The notes beneath the pieces were generated by a model. It had not been told where the DNA came from and did not search any database. It worked only from the letters and a program-made list of their open reading frames with translations. From VRUE01 sp963718755 (lineage in GTDB: Bacteria > Actinomycetota > Thermoleophilia > Solirubrobacterales > 70-9), in NCBI GenBank assembly GCA_963718755.1, contig OY970376.1, positions 496,001 through 560,000 on the forward strand: a stretch of DNA of 64,000 nucleotides, written 5' to 3'. Made by a program: the position numbers and the translations under genes. Of this stretch, positions 19,319 through 28,371 are shown piece by piece. Position 1 is the first letter of the stretch. Each line of letters begins with the position of its first letter.

Positions 19319-22300
19319 CGTGCCGCCCCCCGGTCGGCGTCGACTCGTCGTTGCCAGCGCTCCTCGACCGGTGCCAGGCGCTTGGCCTGATTGCGGATGC
19401 AGCGTCGCTTCGCCGGCCCTTGTTTCCCCCGGCAGAGCCGTTGCGCGAGCTTGCGCTTGGCCACGCAGCGTTTGCCGCGACGGACCTGCCCGCGCCCACA
19501 GGGCGGCGGACTCCCCGGTCCGGCGTTGCCGTCGCCGACGAATCCTGCGCTGGCCGGGACGCTCGTGCTCGGAGCGGCCTGCACCGGCCGGCACGCTTCC
19601 CCGGCGCAGATCGGCGGCGGGGAGGCCGGCGGGGGGAAGCCGCCGCCGACGCGCGCGTCGTATACGTCATAGCGTTCGTCCTCGTCGGGCGGGAACAGCT
19701 TCTCCCGGGTGGAAATGAAGACGTCGCGGCCGTCAGCGGAGGCGTCCAGGAAGAACGAATGGTCGCCGCTGCTGCCAGAGGAGGTCAGGAAGAGGCAACC
19801 GCCAGACGTGTTGCTGAACGTGTCGCTGGCCGCGGTGCAGCTGCCGACCCCCTCCCGCTCGAACTCGTAGACATCCTGCCTGCCGTTGGTATCGCGGAGC
19901 GCAAGCCGGTCGAAGCTGAGGAAGAACAGGCGCCCACCGTCGTCCGAGAGGTAGCGGGGCTGCTCGTAGGGCGTGATCCAGACGGGGAGCTCGGAGAAGC
20001 CGATCGGCCTCGCGTTGGACGGGTTGCAGGATGCGCACGCCAGCTCGTCCTCCTGGGCGTCGTAGAGGTAGACCTGGCTGACCGGTTCGCCGCTGTCCTG
20101 GCTGACGTTGTCATAGCCAGTCAGGCTCGCCGTCGACATGAATGCCAGGTGGCGGCCATCGGGGGTGACGCGCGCGGTCTGCGCCTCCGGCACGCCGCTG
20201 AAAAAGCCCAGAGCGACTTCCAATGCTCCGGAAAACCGCACCAGATCCCAGTTATTGCCGAGGTTGGCGTCGTCCGGCGCCAGCGTCGCGATGAGCCGCA
20301 GGGCGGCGCCGGCCTGCCACAGGTAGAGATTCGGCCGGCCCGCGACCGCCCCTTCCGCGAGGGCGCCGTCGGCGACGAAATACGCGCGCGAGCCGTCTTC
20401 GCTGGCCCCGAGCACGCCCCGGATGTTCGGGGGGTCGCTGCCCGGGGTCGGGTCGGCGGTGATGTCGGTCAGCTCCTCGCCCGGCGCTGCGTCGAAGTCG
20501 TACAGGTAAAGATCTTCGAAGCCGCCGGGGCTGGCGTCTGGCGTAAGCCCGTTCGAGGAGGTGAAGAACACCTTCGAGCCGTCGTCGCTCGCGGCCCAGA
20601 ACCTGCCGCCCCCGGCCGGCCCCGGCCCACCCTGCGTCGCGTCGAGCTGGATCGTCTCGGTCCCGTCGAGGCGCGCAAACAATTGGTCGCCGGAGGTCCA
20701 GAAGATCCGCGAGCCGTCGGCGGAGATCGCGTTGCGGATGATCGAGCGGTTCATTTCACAATTGCTCCCCGGAGCGCCGAAGGCGGTTGAGTTCGTCGGC
20801 GTGGCCGGCGTCCCGTCGGGCAGCACGTTGACAAGGCTCAGGTCCCCCGCATGCCATTCGTAGAGGTTGGTCCCCGGGAAGGGGACTTCGGGAGCGTCTG
20901 GCGTGAGCGCGCCCGTCGCCGCGAAGATGACGCGATCGAAGCCCGAGGAGGCGCCGGCAAAGCTCACGCAATAGATTCCCGACGCCTGTGGCGGCTCGGT
21001 GGTGAGGGCGCGGAAGCCGCTGCTCTGGTTGTCGCGTAGGTAGAGGTTCTCGAAGCCCTCGACGGCATCGGGGTCGAGCTTGGGTTCCTTCTGGACCACG
21101 GCGGCGAACGAGAGGTCCGGGGAGAAGCCACGGAAGGGATCCTTGGTGAGGCCTTCTTGGTTAGGGGGAGTGATGTTGGCGGTGCTCCAGCCTGCGTCGC
21201 TGCGCCTGGACATGTACCTGCTGGCCGCGGGGGCACTCTGGGCGTCGCCGAATGAGGTGAAGGACGGGTAGGCGATCGCCTCCCCGGTCGCCGAGGCCTG
21301 CAGCGGTCTTACGCTGAGGCCGACCAGGCCTCCCGAGCCGCCCGGGACTGCCACCTCGCCGCTGTTCTTCTCGGGCGGCGAAACCATCTCGAAGGCGCGT
21401 CCGTCGGGCAGGGCGAAGACGCCTGGCAGGTAGGTCGTGAAGGTTCGATCCGGGCCGGAGACGGTGCCGGCATCGCTGACCGCGACGAAGCGGTAGTGGT
21501 AGACGGTTCCCGGCGTGAGAGCGCTCAGGAGCACGTCACTGGTCGGCACGGCGCGCTCGCGTTCGGTGGCAAGCGCGGTCCCCGGAGGGGCGGGCTGCTG
21601 AGCGCAGGCGACGACCGAGCAGTCGGCGGTACCGTACTCGACGTAGTAGGTCGTGGGGAAGAAGTGGGGGTTGATTTCGGCCTTGACCACGGCGCTGGTC
21701 GTGTCGACCGAGACGGCGAACTGGGAGACGACCGCGGGCGGGACCTCGGGTGGATCCCCGTACACGAACGGAAGCGGGCCGTAGGCTCGAACGTAGCTGT
21801 TGGCCGGCGTGCCGTTCGTGACGTACACGTTCCCGATCGGGTTGGTGGCGATCCCGGTCGAGACGGTGAACTCCCCTTCGCCGAAACTAGCTATCTCGCT
21901 TCCGCCGGCGTTGTATTTGCGGATCACGGGATTCGAGGCCCCGTCAACGACGTACAGATTGCCGTTGGAATCGGTGGCCAGCGCCCTGGGGTTGCGGTCG
22001 GTCGCGAAATTATCGAGAACCGCTCCGGCCGTGCTCAACTTGCGTATCCCCGGGACTACGGACTGTTCGTTGGCGACGTAGAGATTGCCGGAGGGATCAA
22101 TGGCGAGCGCTTCGACGAAGCCGTCGCCGGGGAGCGCGATCTCCGCCCCCGGGTTGAGCGTGCCGTCCGGGTTGAACACCTGGATCCGTTCGCTGTCGCC
22201 GACGTAGACCGTGTCGGAAGGGCCGATGGCGATGTAGCTGCCGACTTTCCAGGCTCCGAACTGGCCCGGTTCGGCGCCGGTCGTGCCCGCCTGGCAGACG

Positions 22301-22959
22301 TCTCCCGAAGCCGCGGTGCAGAGGTTTCGTTCCGCCGGGGTCGAACCGGCTTCTTCGACTTTCGTCATGTTGACGTCGCCGCCGAACATCAGGACGAATT
22401 CGCCAGCCGGGTTGAATTTCTGCACTCGCCGCACGACCTGGTCGACTACGTAGACATTGCCGGCGCTGTCGACAGCGAGGCCGAGGGCGTTGCTGAGCTG
22501 ACCAGCGCCGGCGCTACCCGCCGTCGCCTGGGACCCGCCCTGACAGGTGACCGTGCAGATCTCGAGCTGGTCGGACGGCGTGTCGCCGGGAGCACCGTCC
22601 GGGGCCACGTTCCAGCCCCATGCCTTGACGAACTCGCCCCAGGCCGTGAACTCGCTGATCCGCCGGTTGTTGACCTCGCCGACATAGACGTGGCCGCTGG
22701 TCGGATTCGTCGCGATGCCGCGAGGACCGGTGCACCGACCTGCGTCCACGCCCGTCGGGCAGAACTCGACCAGGGGTTCGGGACCGCCGGCGGCGCCGGC
22801 CGGAGAGACCGAGACGGAGGTGAGCCCCGCCAGGAAGAGGAGAAGAGCAGCCGCCAGAGCCGTCGCGCGATAGGGGACCTGAATCGAAATATCAAGGTGC
22901 CAGGCAAGAGTGGCACCCGCTCCCCCACGCTCGATCGAACTCCTCCCCGTGTACGTCAT
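19315..22959 (-). CDS. Giant secreted NHL / PD40 beta-propeller protein
   Basis: 1214 residues; the ATG has GGGGGAG five bases upstream. A long signal segment (YRATALAAALLLFLAGLTSV) ends near residue 57. Residues 65-400 contain NHL-type repeats (GPRGIATNPTSGHVYVGEVNNRRI; LALDPSGNLYVANE variants). Residues 405-500 form a fibronectin-III-like domain (YYVEYGTAD, YHYRFVAVSDAGTVSGPDRTF). Residues 510-1120 carry TolB/PD40 repeats (ASDDGSKVFFTSSNGLTPDA; SEDGSRAYFVADGAL). A basic, Cys-containing tail ends the protein (CGRGQVRRGKRC). Such proteins are typical of Thermoleophilia. Forms an operon with the following repeat protein. Ligand unknown. Confidence 0.85.
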   Translation of the reverse strand: MTYTGRSSIERGGAGATLAWHLDISIQVPYRATALAAALLLFLAGLTSVSVSPAGAAGGPEPLVEFCPTGVDAGRCTGPRGIATNPTSGHVYVGEVNNRRISEFTAWGEFVKAWGWNVAPDGAPGDTPSDQLEICTVTCQGGSQATAGSAGAGQLSNALGLAVDSAGNVYVVDQVVRRVQKFNPAGEFVLMFGGDVNMTKVEEAGSTPAERNLCTAASGDVCQAGTTGAEPGQFGAWKVGSYIAIGPSDTVYVGDSERIQVFNPDGTLNPGAEIALPGDGFVEALAIDPSGNLYVANEQSVVPGIRKLSTAGAVLDNFATDRNPRALATDSNGNLYVVDGASNPVIRKYNAGGSEIASFGEGEFTVSTGIATNPIGNVYVTNGTPANSYVRAYGPLPFVYGDPPEVPPAVVSQFAVSVDTTSAVVKAEINPHFFPTTYYVEYGTADCSVVACAQQPAPPGTALATERERAVPTSDVLLSALTPGTVYHYRFVAVSDAGTVSGPDRTFTTYLPGVFALPDGRAFEMVSPPEKNSGEVAVPGGSGGLVGLSVRPLQASATGEAIAYPSFTSFGDAQSAPAASRYMSRRSDAGWSTANITPPNQEGLTKDPFRGFSPDLSFAAVVQKEPKLDPDAVEGFENLYLRDNQSSGFRALTTEPPQASGIYCVSFAGASSGFDRVIFAATGALTPDAPEVPFPGTNLYEWHAGDLSLVNVLPDGTPATPTNSTAFGAPGSNCEMNRSIIRNAISADGSRIFWTSGDQLFARLDGTETIQLDATQGGPGPAGGGRFWAASDDGSKVFFTSSNGLTPDASPGGFEDLYLYDFDAAPGEELTDITADPTPGSDPPNIRGVLGASEDGSRAYFVADGALAEGAVAGRPNLYLWQAGAALRLIATLAPDDANLGNNWDLVRFSGALEVALGFFSGVPEAQTARVTPDGRHLAFMSTASLTGYDNVSQDSGEPVSQVYLYDAQEDELACASCNPSNARPIGFSELPVWITPYEQPRYLSDDGGRLFFLSFDRLALRDTNGRQDVYEFEREGVGSCTAASDTFSNTSGGCLFLTSSGSSGDHSFFLDASADGRDVFISTREKLFPPDEDERYDVYDARVGGGFPPPASPPPICAGEACRPVQAAPSTSVPASAGFVGDGNAGPGSPPPCGRGQVRRGKRCVAKRKLAQRLCRGKQGPAKRRCIRNQAKRLAPVEERWQRRVDADRGAAR

Positions 22960-23014
22960 TCACTCCCCCAGTCTGCGTCGTTGTCGGACTTCGGTTGCCG
23001 GACCTTCGGCATTT

Positions 23015-23046
23015 GGCGTGGGATCGGATGCTTCCGATCCCACGCC
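23015..23046 (-). terminator. Perfect 14-base hairpin, probable terminator
   Basis: GGCGTGGGATCGGA and its exact reverse complement flank the tetraloop TGCT. It lies 3' of the small secreted-protein gene and upstream of the NHL gene, all on the minus strand, so it may end the first transcript. Arms of this strength are stable without a long U tract. Confidence 0.6.
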
Positions 23047-23054
23047 GTCCACCA

Positions 23055-23080
23055 CGCATCGATCTGCTCGGATCGATGCG
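23055..23080 (-). terminator. Second hairpin in tandem, probable terminator
   Basis: CGCATCGATC and GATCGATGCG flank a six-base loop, 21 bases after the stop codon of the small secreted-protein gene. With the hairpin at 23015-23046 it gives two consecutive stems in a 142-base gap. Confidence 0.55.
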
Positions 23081-23101
23081 ACTCGAATGCCGCGGTGCAA
23101 T

Positions 23102-23743
23102 CTATTCCACGTAGGCACCTACCACTTCTGCGAGTGTGTTTTCCGCTTTGGAGATCGCCGCGCCGGTATACGTGCCATTGCTATGGGTACCTTGCGCTCC
23201 CGGGCAGAGTGCGCTCCCGGTGTAAGTGATCCCCGTGACGTTAGATTTCACTGTGACCGATTTCGGCGGGCCAGCCAGATTCGTGTATGAGACAGATGAA
23301 AGCGTCTGCGGGCCAACTTCCACTTTGCATCCTGACGCTTCGAAATTGATTTTTTTGCCTACTGGGCAGATCACGCTGACCGACCCCGAGTATGGACCAC
23401 TTCCGGTTGGTGTGTTGAACCTGTACTCACAACCTTCCATGTTCACTTTCACGTTGGGGATGGTAAGGAAGGTGCAGCCGCTGTAGGACGGGAGCACCGT
23501 TATCGTCGGCTGCGGCGAGGTGAGAAATTCTGTTCCTGTAAACGTGGCGGTATTACACGAGATATTTCCAATGAGCCCCGCAGTGAAGACATGGGCGCCC
23601 TCACCAGCGTTTGATGCGGTGACTTTCGCATCTTCTCCACCTTCGTGGCGGAACTCAGCCGCCGACGCTGCCGAAGCCGACAGGGCGCTCATCGCAAACA
23701 CTGCAATGAGGGTGAGGCCTAACGTTTTGAACTTGCGAATCAT
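23102..23743 (-). CDS. Small secreted protein of a Thermoleophilia family
   Basis: 213 residues beginning MIRKFKTLGLTLIAVFAMSA; AAAGGAG lies ten bases before the ATG. The signal peptide should be cut after ASAASA. The mature part is beta-rich with about six cysteines (ISCNTATF, SGCTFLTI, EGCEYRF, VICPVGKK, SGCKVEVG, ALCPGAQG), probably disulfide-linked. This leader and layout recall a secreted family that is, as far as I know, expanded in Solirubrobacterales; its function is unknown. A longer frame upstream to 24064 crosses the leader region and is not supported. Confidence 0.83.
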   Translation of the reverse strand: MIRKFKTLGLTLIAVFAMSALSASAASAAEFRHEGGEDAKVTASNAGEGAHVFTAGLIGNISCNTATFTGTEFLTSPQPTITVLPSYSGCTFLTIPNVKVNMEGCEYRFNTPTGSGPYSGSVSVICPVGKKINFEASGCKVEVGPQTLSSVSYTNLAGPPKSVTVKSNVTGITYTGSALCPGAQGTHSNGTYTGAAISKAENTLAEVVGAYVE

Positions 23744-24048
23744 CTCGATAACTCCTTTGGTTGGGGTGTCGCAGGCGGTGGGTGACCGAATCCACTCAGA
23801 TACCCCTCCGCCTCCTTTCTCGCGGCGCGGCTCACACGCCTTGCCGTGATTGAGGCCCAGCTTGGGGGTGCTGACCCGGCGCGTCAAGAGTTCGAGGCCG
23901 ATGTTTCCTATCTCCCGGATCCCATGTAGGCTGTACTTGCTCCCCACCGACCTTGTGTCGTGCCGGGGTGTCGCCTGGCGCCGGGGCGCCGAATCCAGCA
24001 GCACTTCAGACGCCCCGGTGCTGGCTCGTGCGCCGGGATGCAGTGGCG
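23744..24048 (-). other. 305-base leader/intergenic region with a hairpin
   Basis: Lies between the tandem TetR gene and the small secreted-protein gene. CCGGGGCG (23981-23988) and CGCCCCGG (24011-24018) form an eight-base stem with a 22-base loop, 31 bases past the TetR stop, and may terminate that transcript. Nearer the secreted-protein gene the minus strand has two purine-rich SD-like stretches, AAAGGAGGCGGAGG at about 23809-23822 and the AAAGGAG used for translation. No other gene is seen. Confidence 0.45.
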
Positions 24049-25416
24049 TCATGCGGGCGTCCACTCCTGCTCTGCGCAGATCGCCTCCACCGCGGCCGGC
24101 GCGCCGATCGCGGGCGCCAGCATCATGAAAGAGAGCGTCGGCGCCACCCGCGGCAGCTGGTCGGGCCGTTCAACGGCGATGTAGTGGTGAAGGATGCCCA
24201 GAGCCGCGCCGACGGAGGCCTCCGCCGCCAGCTCGCTCGGGCGCTGCCGGGCCGGCGCGCTGCGACACAGGCGATCTGCAACCGCGGTTATGAGCTGCTT
24301 GCGGAACTGGATCCCAGGGGTGCCCGGCGCGAAGACCTCGACGAACCCCAGTCTGGCGAAGGCCGAATCCCGCGCTACGTACGTGCAAAAGGCGACAAGC
24401 GCACGGTGGAGGCCCGCCGGCCAGGTATCCGCGGTGGCCCCCTGGCGCACCGCGTACGCCACCGCGCGCCGTATGAGCAGTTCGAGTGCGGCGAGAAAGC
24501 AGTCCGTGACGTCATCGAAGTGTGTGTCGACGCTCTTGCGGGAGACGCCCGCCGCGGCCCGGATGCCCGGTACCGAGAGCTGCCGGTAACCTTCATCCGC
24601 AGCAAGCCTCGTCGTCGCGGTGAGGATGATCGCGCGCTCGTCCTCCAACCCCAGGCGGCCAACGCCGGCGGCCTCGTCGTCGACCCCGGTCCCTGGCTGC
24701 GCCGGTTTCGATCCAGGGTCGAGCCGCCCCAAGCACGATGCGGCCTCGCTGCGAAAGCAGAGGGCCCAATCCATCAGCTCGGGGGCAAGGGCAGTCAACT
24801 CGCTCTCGCGGCCGGTGAGCAGGCGCGCGCAAGCCACTCGCGCAAGGCCGGCCACGATCCCCTTCACGATCAGCGGAGGCACGGCGATCCCATCCGGGGC
24901 ACGGGCGAAGCCCTGCGCTGCCATCAGCTCGAGCACAGCACCCGCCCGACGCATGCGCTCGAGACCCGCCGGGCCGACCGCAGGTGCGCCGACGAGGGCA
25001 AGCCGTGCGCCCTTCGACTCAAGCGCAAGCTCCCGGGTGAGCGCGCGGAAGGTCAGCCGGACCTGCTCATCCCAGTCGTGCCCGCGCTGCTGCGCGGCGA
25101 ATACCCGCTTCGCGGCGCGTCTCACCACCAGGTCGCAGGTTGCAAGGAAGCACTCTTCCTTGCCTTCGTAATGCTCGTAGAAGGTGCGGGTCGACACGCC
25201 GGCCAGCTGCGTGAGCTCCCGTACGGTCACTGCACCGTACCCCCGCTCGGCCGCGATCGCGAGCATCGCGCCATGAATCCGCTCACGCTGATGGGCGGCC
25301 ACCTCCGCTGCCGATCTCCCCGGCCCCGGGCTCAGCTTGCGATACAGAGCCCCCGATGATCGGGTGCCCCCCTCGGCAGGGCTGGCCCTCTCATGCACAT
25401 GCACCTCCCCCATCAC
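24049..25416 (-). CDS. Tandem TetR-family regulator (two TetR units in one chain)
   Basis: 455 residues, about twice the usual TetR length. A first DNA-binding domain occupies residues 43-90 (TVRELTQLAGVSTRTFYEHYEGKEECFLAT) with its ligand domain to about 240. A second occupies about 258-310 (SVPGIRAAAGVSRKSVDTHFDDVTDCFLAA) with its own ligand domain to the end. The second recognition helix keeps the T/S-x-x-x-x-H-F frame but has lost the usual tyrosine. The start could lie up to about 35 codons further in. A 12-base palindrome 68 bases upstream is a likely autoregulatory site. Effector unknown. Confidence 0.88.
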   Translation of the reverse strand: MMGEVHVHERASPAEGGTRSSGALYRKLSPGPGRSAAEVAAHQRERIHGAMLAIAAERGYGAVTVRELTQLAGVSTRTFYEHYEGKEECFLATCDLVVRRAAKRVFAAQQRGHDWDEQVRLTFRALTRELALESKGARLALVGAPAVGPAGLERMRRAGAVLELMAAQGFARAPDGIAVPPLIVKGIVAGLARVACARLLTGRESELTALAPELMDWALCFRSEAASCLGRLDPGSKPAQPGTGVDDEAAGVGRLGLEDERAIILTATTRLAADEGYRQLSVPGIRAAAGVSRKSVDTHFDDVTDCFLAALELLIRRAVAYAVRQGATADTWPAGLHRALVAFCTYVARDSAFARLGFVEVFAPGTPGIQFRKQLITAVADRLCRSAPARQRPSELAAEASVGAALGILHHYIAVERPDQLPRVAPTLSFMMLAPAIGAPAAVEAICAEQEWTPA

Positions 25417-25483
25417 ATCACCGCTCGCTACCCGCCCTGGAGCAGGGCTTTTGAGGCTTCGCTTTCATCTATCCGATTAAAAA

Positions 25484-25495
25484 ATAGGCGCCTAT
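25484..25495. promoter_or_regulatory. Palindromic operator candidate upstream of the tandem TetR gene
   Basis: ATAGGCGCCTAT is a perfect 12-base palindrome, with CCGAT/ATCGG outside it at unequal distance. It sits next to an AT-rich run (TTTTTTAATC on the minus strand) that could hold the -10 region. The rest of the 172-base gap between tgt and this gene shows nothing else clear. Confidence 0.5.
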
Positions 25496-25588
25496 CGGAG
25501 TCTCAAGGCAATATGTACCCGAACGGAGACCAATGGAAACGCAGGGAGATCCCAGGCGCTCCCAACCACCGATCCGGTCGATGCGAGG

Positions 25589-26803
25589 CTACGAGGCGTT
25601 CAGGGCCGTCCAGGGGGCGGCGCCGCTGCGAATCGCATCCGAGTAGACGCCGAATGCGCCGGCGCCGATCGCGGCACGAGCGTGGGTCATCAGCTCGTGC
25701 ATGAAGGTCAAGTTGTGGATGCAGAGGAGGCGAACCGCCGTCAGCTCCTCGGCGCGCGAGAGGTAGCTGAGGTAGTCGCGGTCGTGGTGTTGGCAAGCCG
25801 GGCAGGGACAGCTGTCGGCGATTGGATCTCGGTTGCCCTCATAGCCAGCCTTACGCAGGTCCAGGCGGAAGCGGTTCTCGGGGTCCGGGACGAGGGCCGT
25901 TCCGTGACGAGCCAAGCGGGTTGGGATCGCGCAGTCGAAGATGTCTAGGCCGAGGGCGATACCGGTGAGCAAGTCGTCTATGTCACCGATGCCGAGTAAA
26001 TGCTTAGGAGCGTCTGTCGGTAGCAGCGGCGCGGTCAGCTCTAGTACGCCGCGCATCTCCTGCTTGTCGCGGCCGAGGGTGCCGCCGATTGCGATGCCGT
26101 CTACCCCGGCCTCGGAGATGGCCTGGGCCGAGGCGCGGCGCAGGTCCTCATGGATGCCCCCTTGGACGATGCCGAATACGGCCTGCTGCGCTGGACCGTG
26201 CGCGCCGTGCCAGGTCAGACAGCGGTCGAGCCAGCGGTGGGTGCGCTCCATCGAGCGGGCCGTGTAGTCACGATCGGCGTGGTAGGGCGTGCACTCGTCG
26301 AAAACCAGGGCGATGTCGGAGCCGAGCTTCGCCTGCACCTCCATCGAGACCTCCGGCGAGATGAACAGCGAGCGACCGTCCTTGTAGGAGCGGAAGTGCA
26401 CCCCCTCCTCGTCAATCGAGACGACCGACCCCCGGTCTCCCCCGGGCCGCCCCTTGCCCTTCACCTCATCCGCCACCCCGCCGTGGGCCAGCGAGAAGAC
26501 CTGAAAGCCACCGGAGTCGGTGATCAGCGCCCGCTCCCAGCCCATGAAGCCGTGCAGCCCACCGGCAGCGGCGATCCGGTCGGGGCCGGGCGAGACGAAC
26601 AGGTGGTAGGTGTTGCCGAGGATCAGCTCGTAGCCGATCTCGGCGACCTCGCGAGACTCGAGCGAGCGCACCGTGCCCTTGGTGGCCAGCGGGATGAAAG
26701 CAGGCGTCTCGACGATCCCGTGCGCCGTGTGCAGCACTCCGGCCCGCGCCGCTCCGTCGCGCGCCCCGATCTCGAAGCTCAGTCTCTGCGAATCCGTACG
26801 CAT
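25589..26803 (-). CDS. tgt: tRNA-guanine transglycosylase
   Basis: Exchanges guanine 34 of tRNA-Asp, -Asn, -His and -Tyr for the queuosine precursor preQ1. 404 residues, TIM barrel. Visible signatures are VETPAFIPLATKGTVRSL, the nucleophile region ITDSGGFQVFSL, the second catalytic aspartate in GIGDIDDLLTGIALGLDIFDCAIPTRLARHG, and the zinc site CPCPACQHHDRDYL with the later IHNL histidine. No queuosine genes (queA, queC-F) lie nearby in the window. A weak hairpin separates it from gpmI. Confidence 0.95.
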   Translation of the reverse strand: MRTDSQRLSFEIGARDGAARAGVLHTAHGIVETPAFIPLATKGTVRSLESREVAEIGYELILGNTYHLFVSPGPDRIAAAGGLHGFMGWERALITDSGGFQVFSLAHGGVADEVKGKGRPGGDRGSVVSIDEEGVHFRSYKDGRSLFISPEVSMEVQAKLGSDIALVFDECTPYHADRDYTARSMERTHRWLDRCLTWHGAHGPAQQAVFGIVQGGIHEDLRRASAQAISEAGVDGIAIGGTLGRDKQEMRGVLELTAPLLPTDAPKHLLGIGDIDDLLTGIALGLDIFDCAIPTRLARHGTALVPDPENRFRLDLRKAGYEGNRDPIADSCPCPACQHHDRDYLSYLSRAEELTAVRLLCIHNLTFMHELMTHARAAIGAGAFGVYSDAIRSGAAPWTALNAS

Positions 26804-26815
26804 GCCGGCTCGATG

Positions 26816-26851
26816 GAAGGATTGATGCCCCTACAGGGGGCTCAACCCTTC
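26816..26851. terminator. Hairpin between tgt and gpmI
   Basis: Arms 26816-26831 and 26836-26851 match at 13 of 16 positions around a four-base loop and overlap the last bases of gpmI. It is placed to end the glycolytic operon transcript. Confidence 0.5.
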
Positions 26852-28361
26852 ATCTGGCGATCAGGGAGTGGCCGGTCATGGCCTCGGGCTGGGAGATGCC
26901 TAGGAGGTCGAGAGCGGTCGGGGCGACGTCGGCGAGGATGCCGTGCTCGCGCAGCTCGAGTCCCTCGACGGTGACGACGAGCGGCACCGGATTTAGCGAG
27001 TGCGCCGTGTTGGGCGAGCCGTCGGGCTCGAGCATGTGGTCGCAGTTGCCGTGGTCGGCGGTGACGATGCAAGCGCCGCCCGTCGCCTCGACCGCAGCGA
27101 CGACGTCGCCGAGGCAGCCGTCGACCTCCTCCACGGCCTGCACGGCGGCGGGGATGACCCCGGTATGGCCGACCATGTCGGGATTGGCGAAGTTGATGAT
27201 CCCGAAGCGATACTCGCCGCCGGACCAGCGCGACGCGAAGGCGTCGGCGGCGGCGCGGGCGCTCATCTGCGGTTTGTGGTCATAGGTCGGGACGTCGCGC
27301 GGCGAGTCGACCAGGCACCGCTCCTCCCCCTCCCACTCCTCCTCGCGGCCACCGTTGAAGAAATAGGTGACGTGGGCGTACTTCTCGGTCTCGGCGACGT
27401 GCAGCTGGCGCCCGCCGGCCTCCGAGATGACCTCGGCCAGCGTCGTCTGCGGGCGTGCCTCGGGGAAAGCGACCGGGTATGGCCAGCCCTTGCGGTACTC
27501 GGTCATCGCGGTCAGCTCGAGCAGCGGACCATCGCTGCGGGAGAGCTCGTCGAAGTCGGGGTCGGCCAGGGCGCGGGTCATCTGCCGGGCGCGGTCGGGG
27601 CGGAAGTTGATGAAGATCCCCACGTCGCCGGCGGCAACGCCGTCGTAGTCGCCGATCACCGTCGGCTTGACGAACTCGTCGGTCTCCCCCCGCTCATAAG
27701 CGGCCTCGATCGCCTCGGCGGAGCTGACCGCGTGCAGGCCACGGGCGTGGACGATCGCGTCGTAGGCGAGCTTGGTCCGCTCCCAGCGCGTGTCGCGGTC
27801 CATCGCGTAGTAGCGGCCGCTGACGGTGGCGACGCGGCCGGCCTGCCGCAGCCACCGCTCCAGCTCGGCGAGGTAGCCGCGGCCGCCGTGCGGCAGCGTG
27901 TCCCGCCCGTCGGTGAAGGCGTGGAAGACGACGTCGGGGACGCCCTCCTGCGAGGCCAGCTCGATCGTCGCCTCGATGTGCTCCCAGCCGGAGTGGACGC
28001 CGCCGTCGGAGACGAGGCCGAGCAGGTGCAGGCGGCCTCGCGGGCTGCGGCGGGCGCGGTCGCAGGCGGCGAGCAGCGCCTCGTTCTCGAAGAAGCTGCC
28101 ATCGGCGATCGCGTCGTCGATCCGCGCCAGGTCCTGCTTGACAACCGCCCCGGCGCCGAGGTTGAGGTGTCCGACCTCCGAGTTGCCCATCTGCCCCTCC
28201 GGCAGGCCGACGTCGGGTCCCTGGGCCGAGAGTTCGGTGTGCGGGAACTGCGCCCAAAGGCGATCAAATACCGGAGTGTCGGCGAGCGAGATCGCGTTCC
28301 CGGGCCCGGGTGGCGCCAACCCCCAGCCATCGAGGATGACCAGCGCCACCGACTGGCTCAT
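26850..28361 (-). CDS. gpmI: 2,3-bisphosphoglycerate-independent phosphoglycerate mutase
   Basis: Mn-dependent alkaline-phosphatase-superfamily mutase interconverting 3- and 2-phosphoglycerate, 503 residues. ALVILDGWGL provides the first metal aspartate. MGNSEVGHLNLGAG contains the phosphorylated serine. HAFTDGRDTLP, GRYYAMDRD, INFANPDMVGHTG and VTADHGNCD supply the remaining phosphate and metal ligands. I chose ATG (MSQSVALV) with GAAGG upstream over a TTG eight codons earlier. It closes the gap-pgk-tpiA-gpmI operon, 10 bases after tpiA. Confidence 0.96.
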   Translation of the reverse strand: MSQSVALVILDGWGLAPPGPGNAISLADTPVFDRLWAQFPHTELSAQGPDVGLPEGQMGNSEVGHLNLGAGAVVKQDLARIDDAIADGSFFENEALLAACDRARRSPRGRLHLLGLVSDGGVHSGWEHIEATIELASQEGVPDVVFHAFTDGRDTLPHGGRGYLAELERWLRQAGRVATVSGRYYAMDRDTRWERTKLAYDAIVHARGLHAVSSAEAIEAAYERGETDEFVKPTVIGDYDGVAAGDVGIFINFRPDRARQMTRALADPDFDELSRSDGPLLELTAMTEYRKGWPYPVAFPEARPQTTLAEVISEAGGRQLHVAETEKYAHVTYFFNGGREEEWEGEERCLVDSPRDVPTYDHKPQMSARAAADAFASRWSGGEYRFGIINFANPDMVGHTGVIPAAVQAVEEVDGCLGDVVAAVEATGGACIVTADHGNCDHMLEPDGSPNTAHSLNPVPLVVTVEGLELREHGILADVAPTALDLLGISQPEAMTGHSLIAR

Positions 28362-28371
28362 GACGTGGCCT

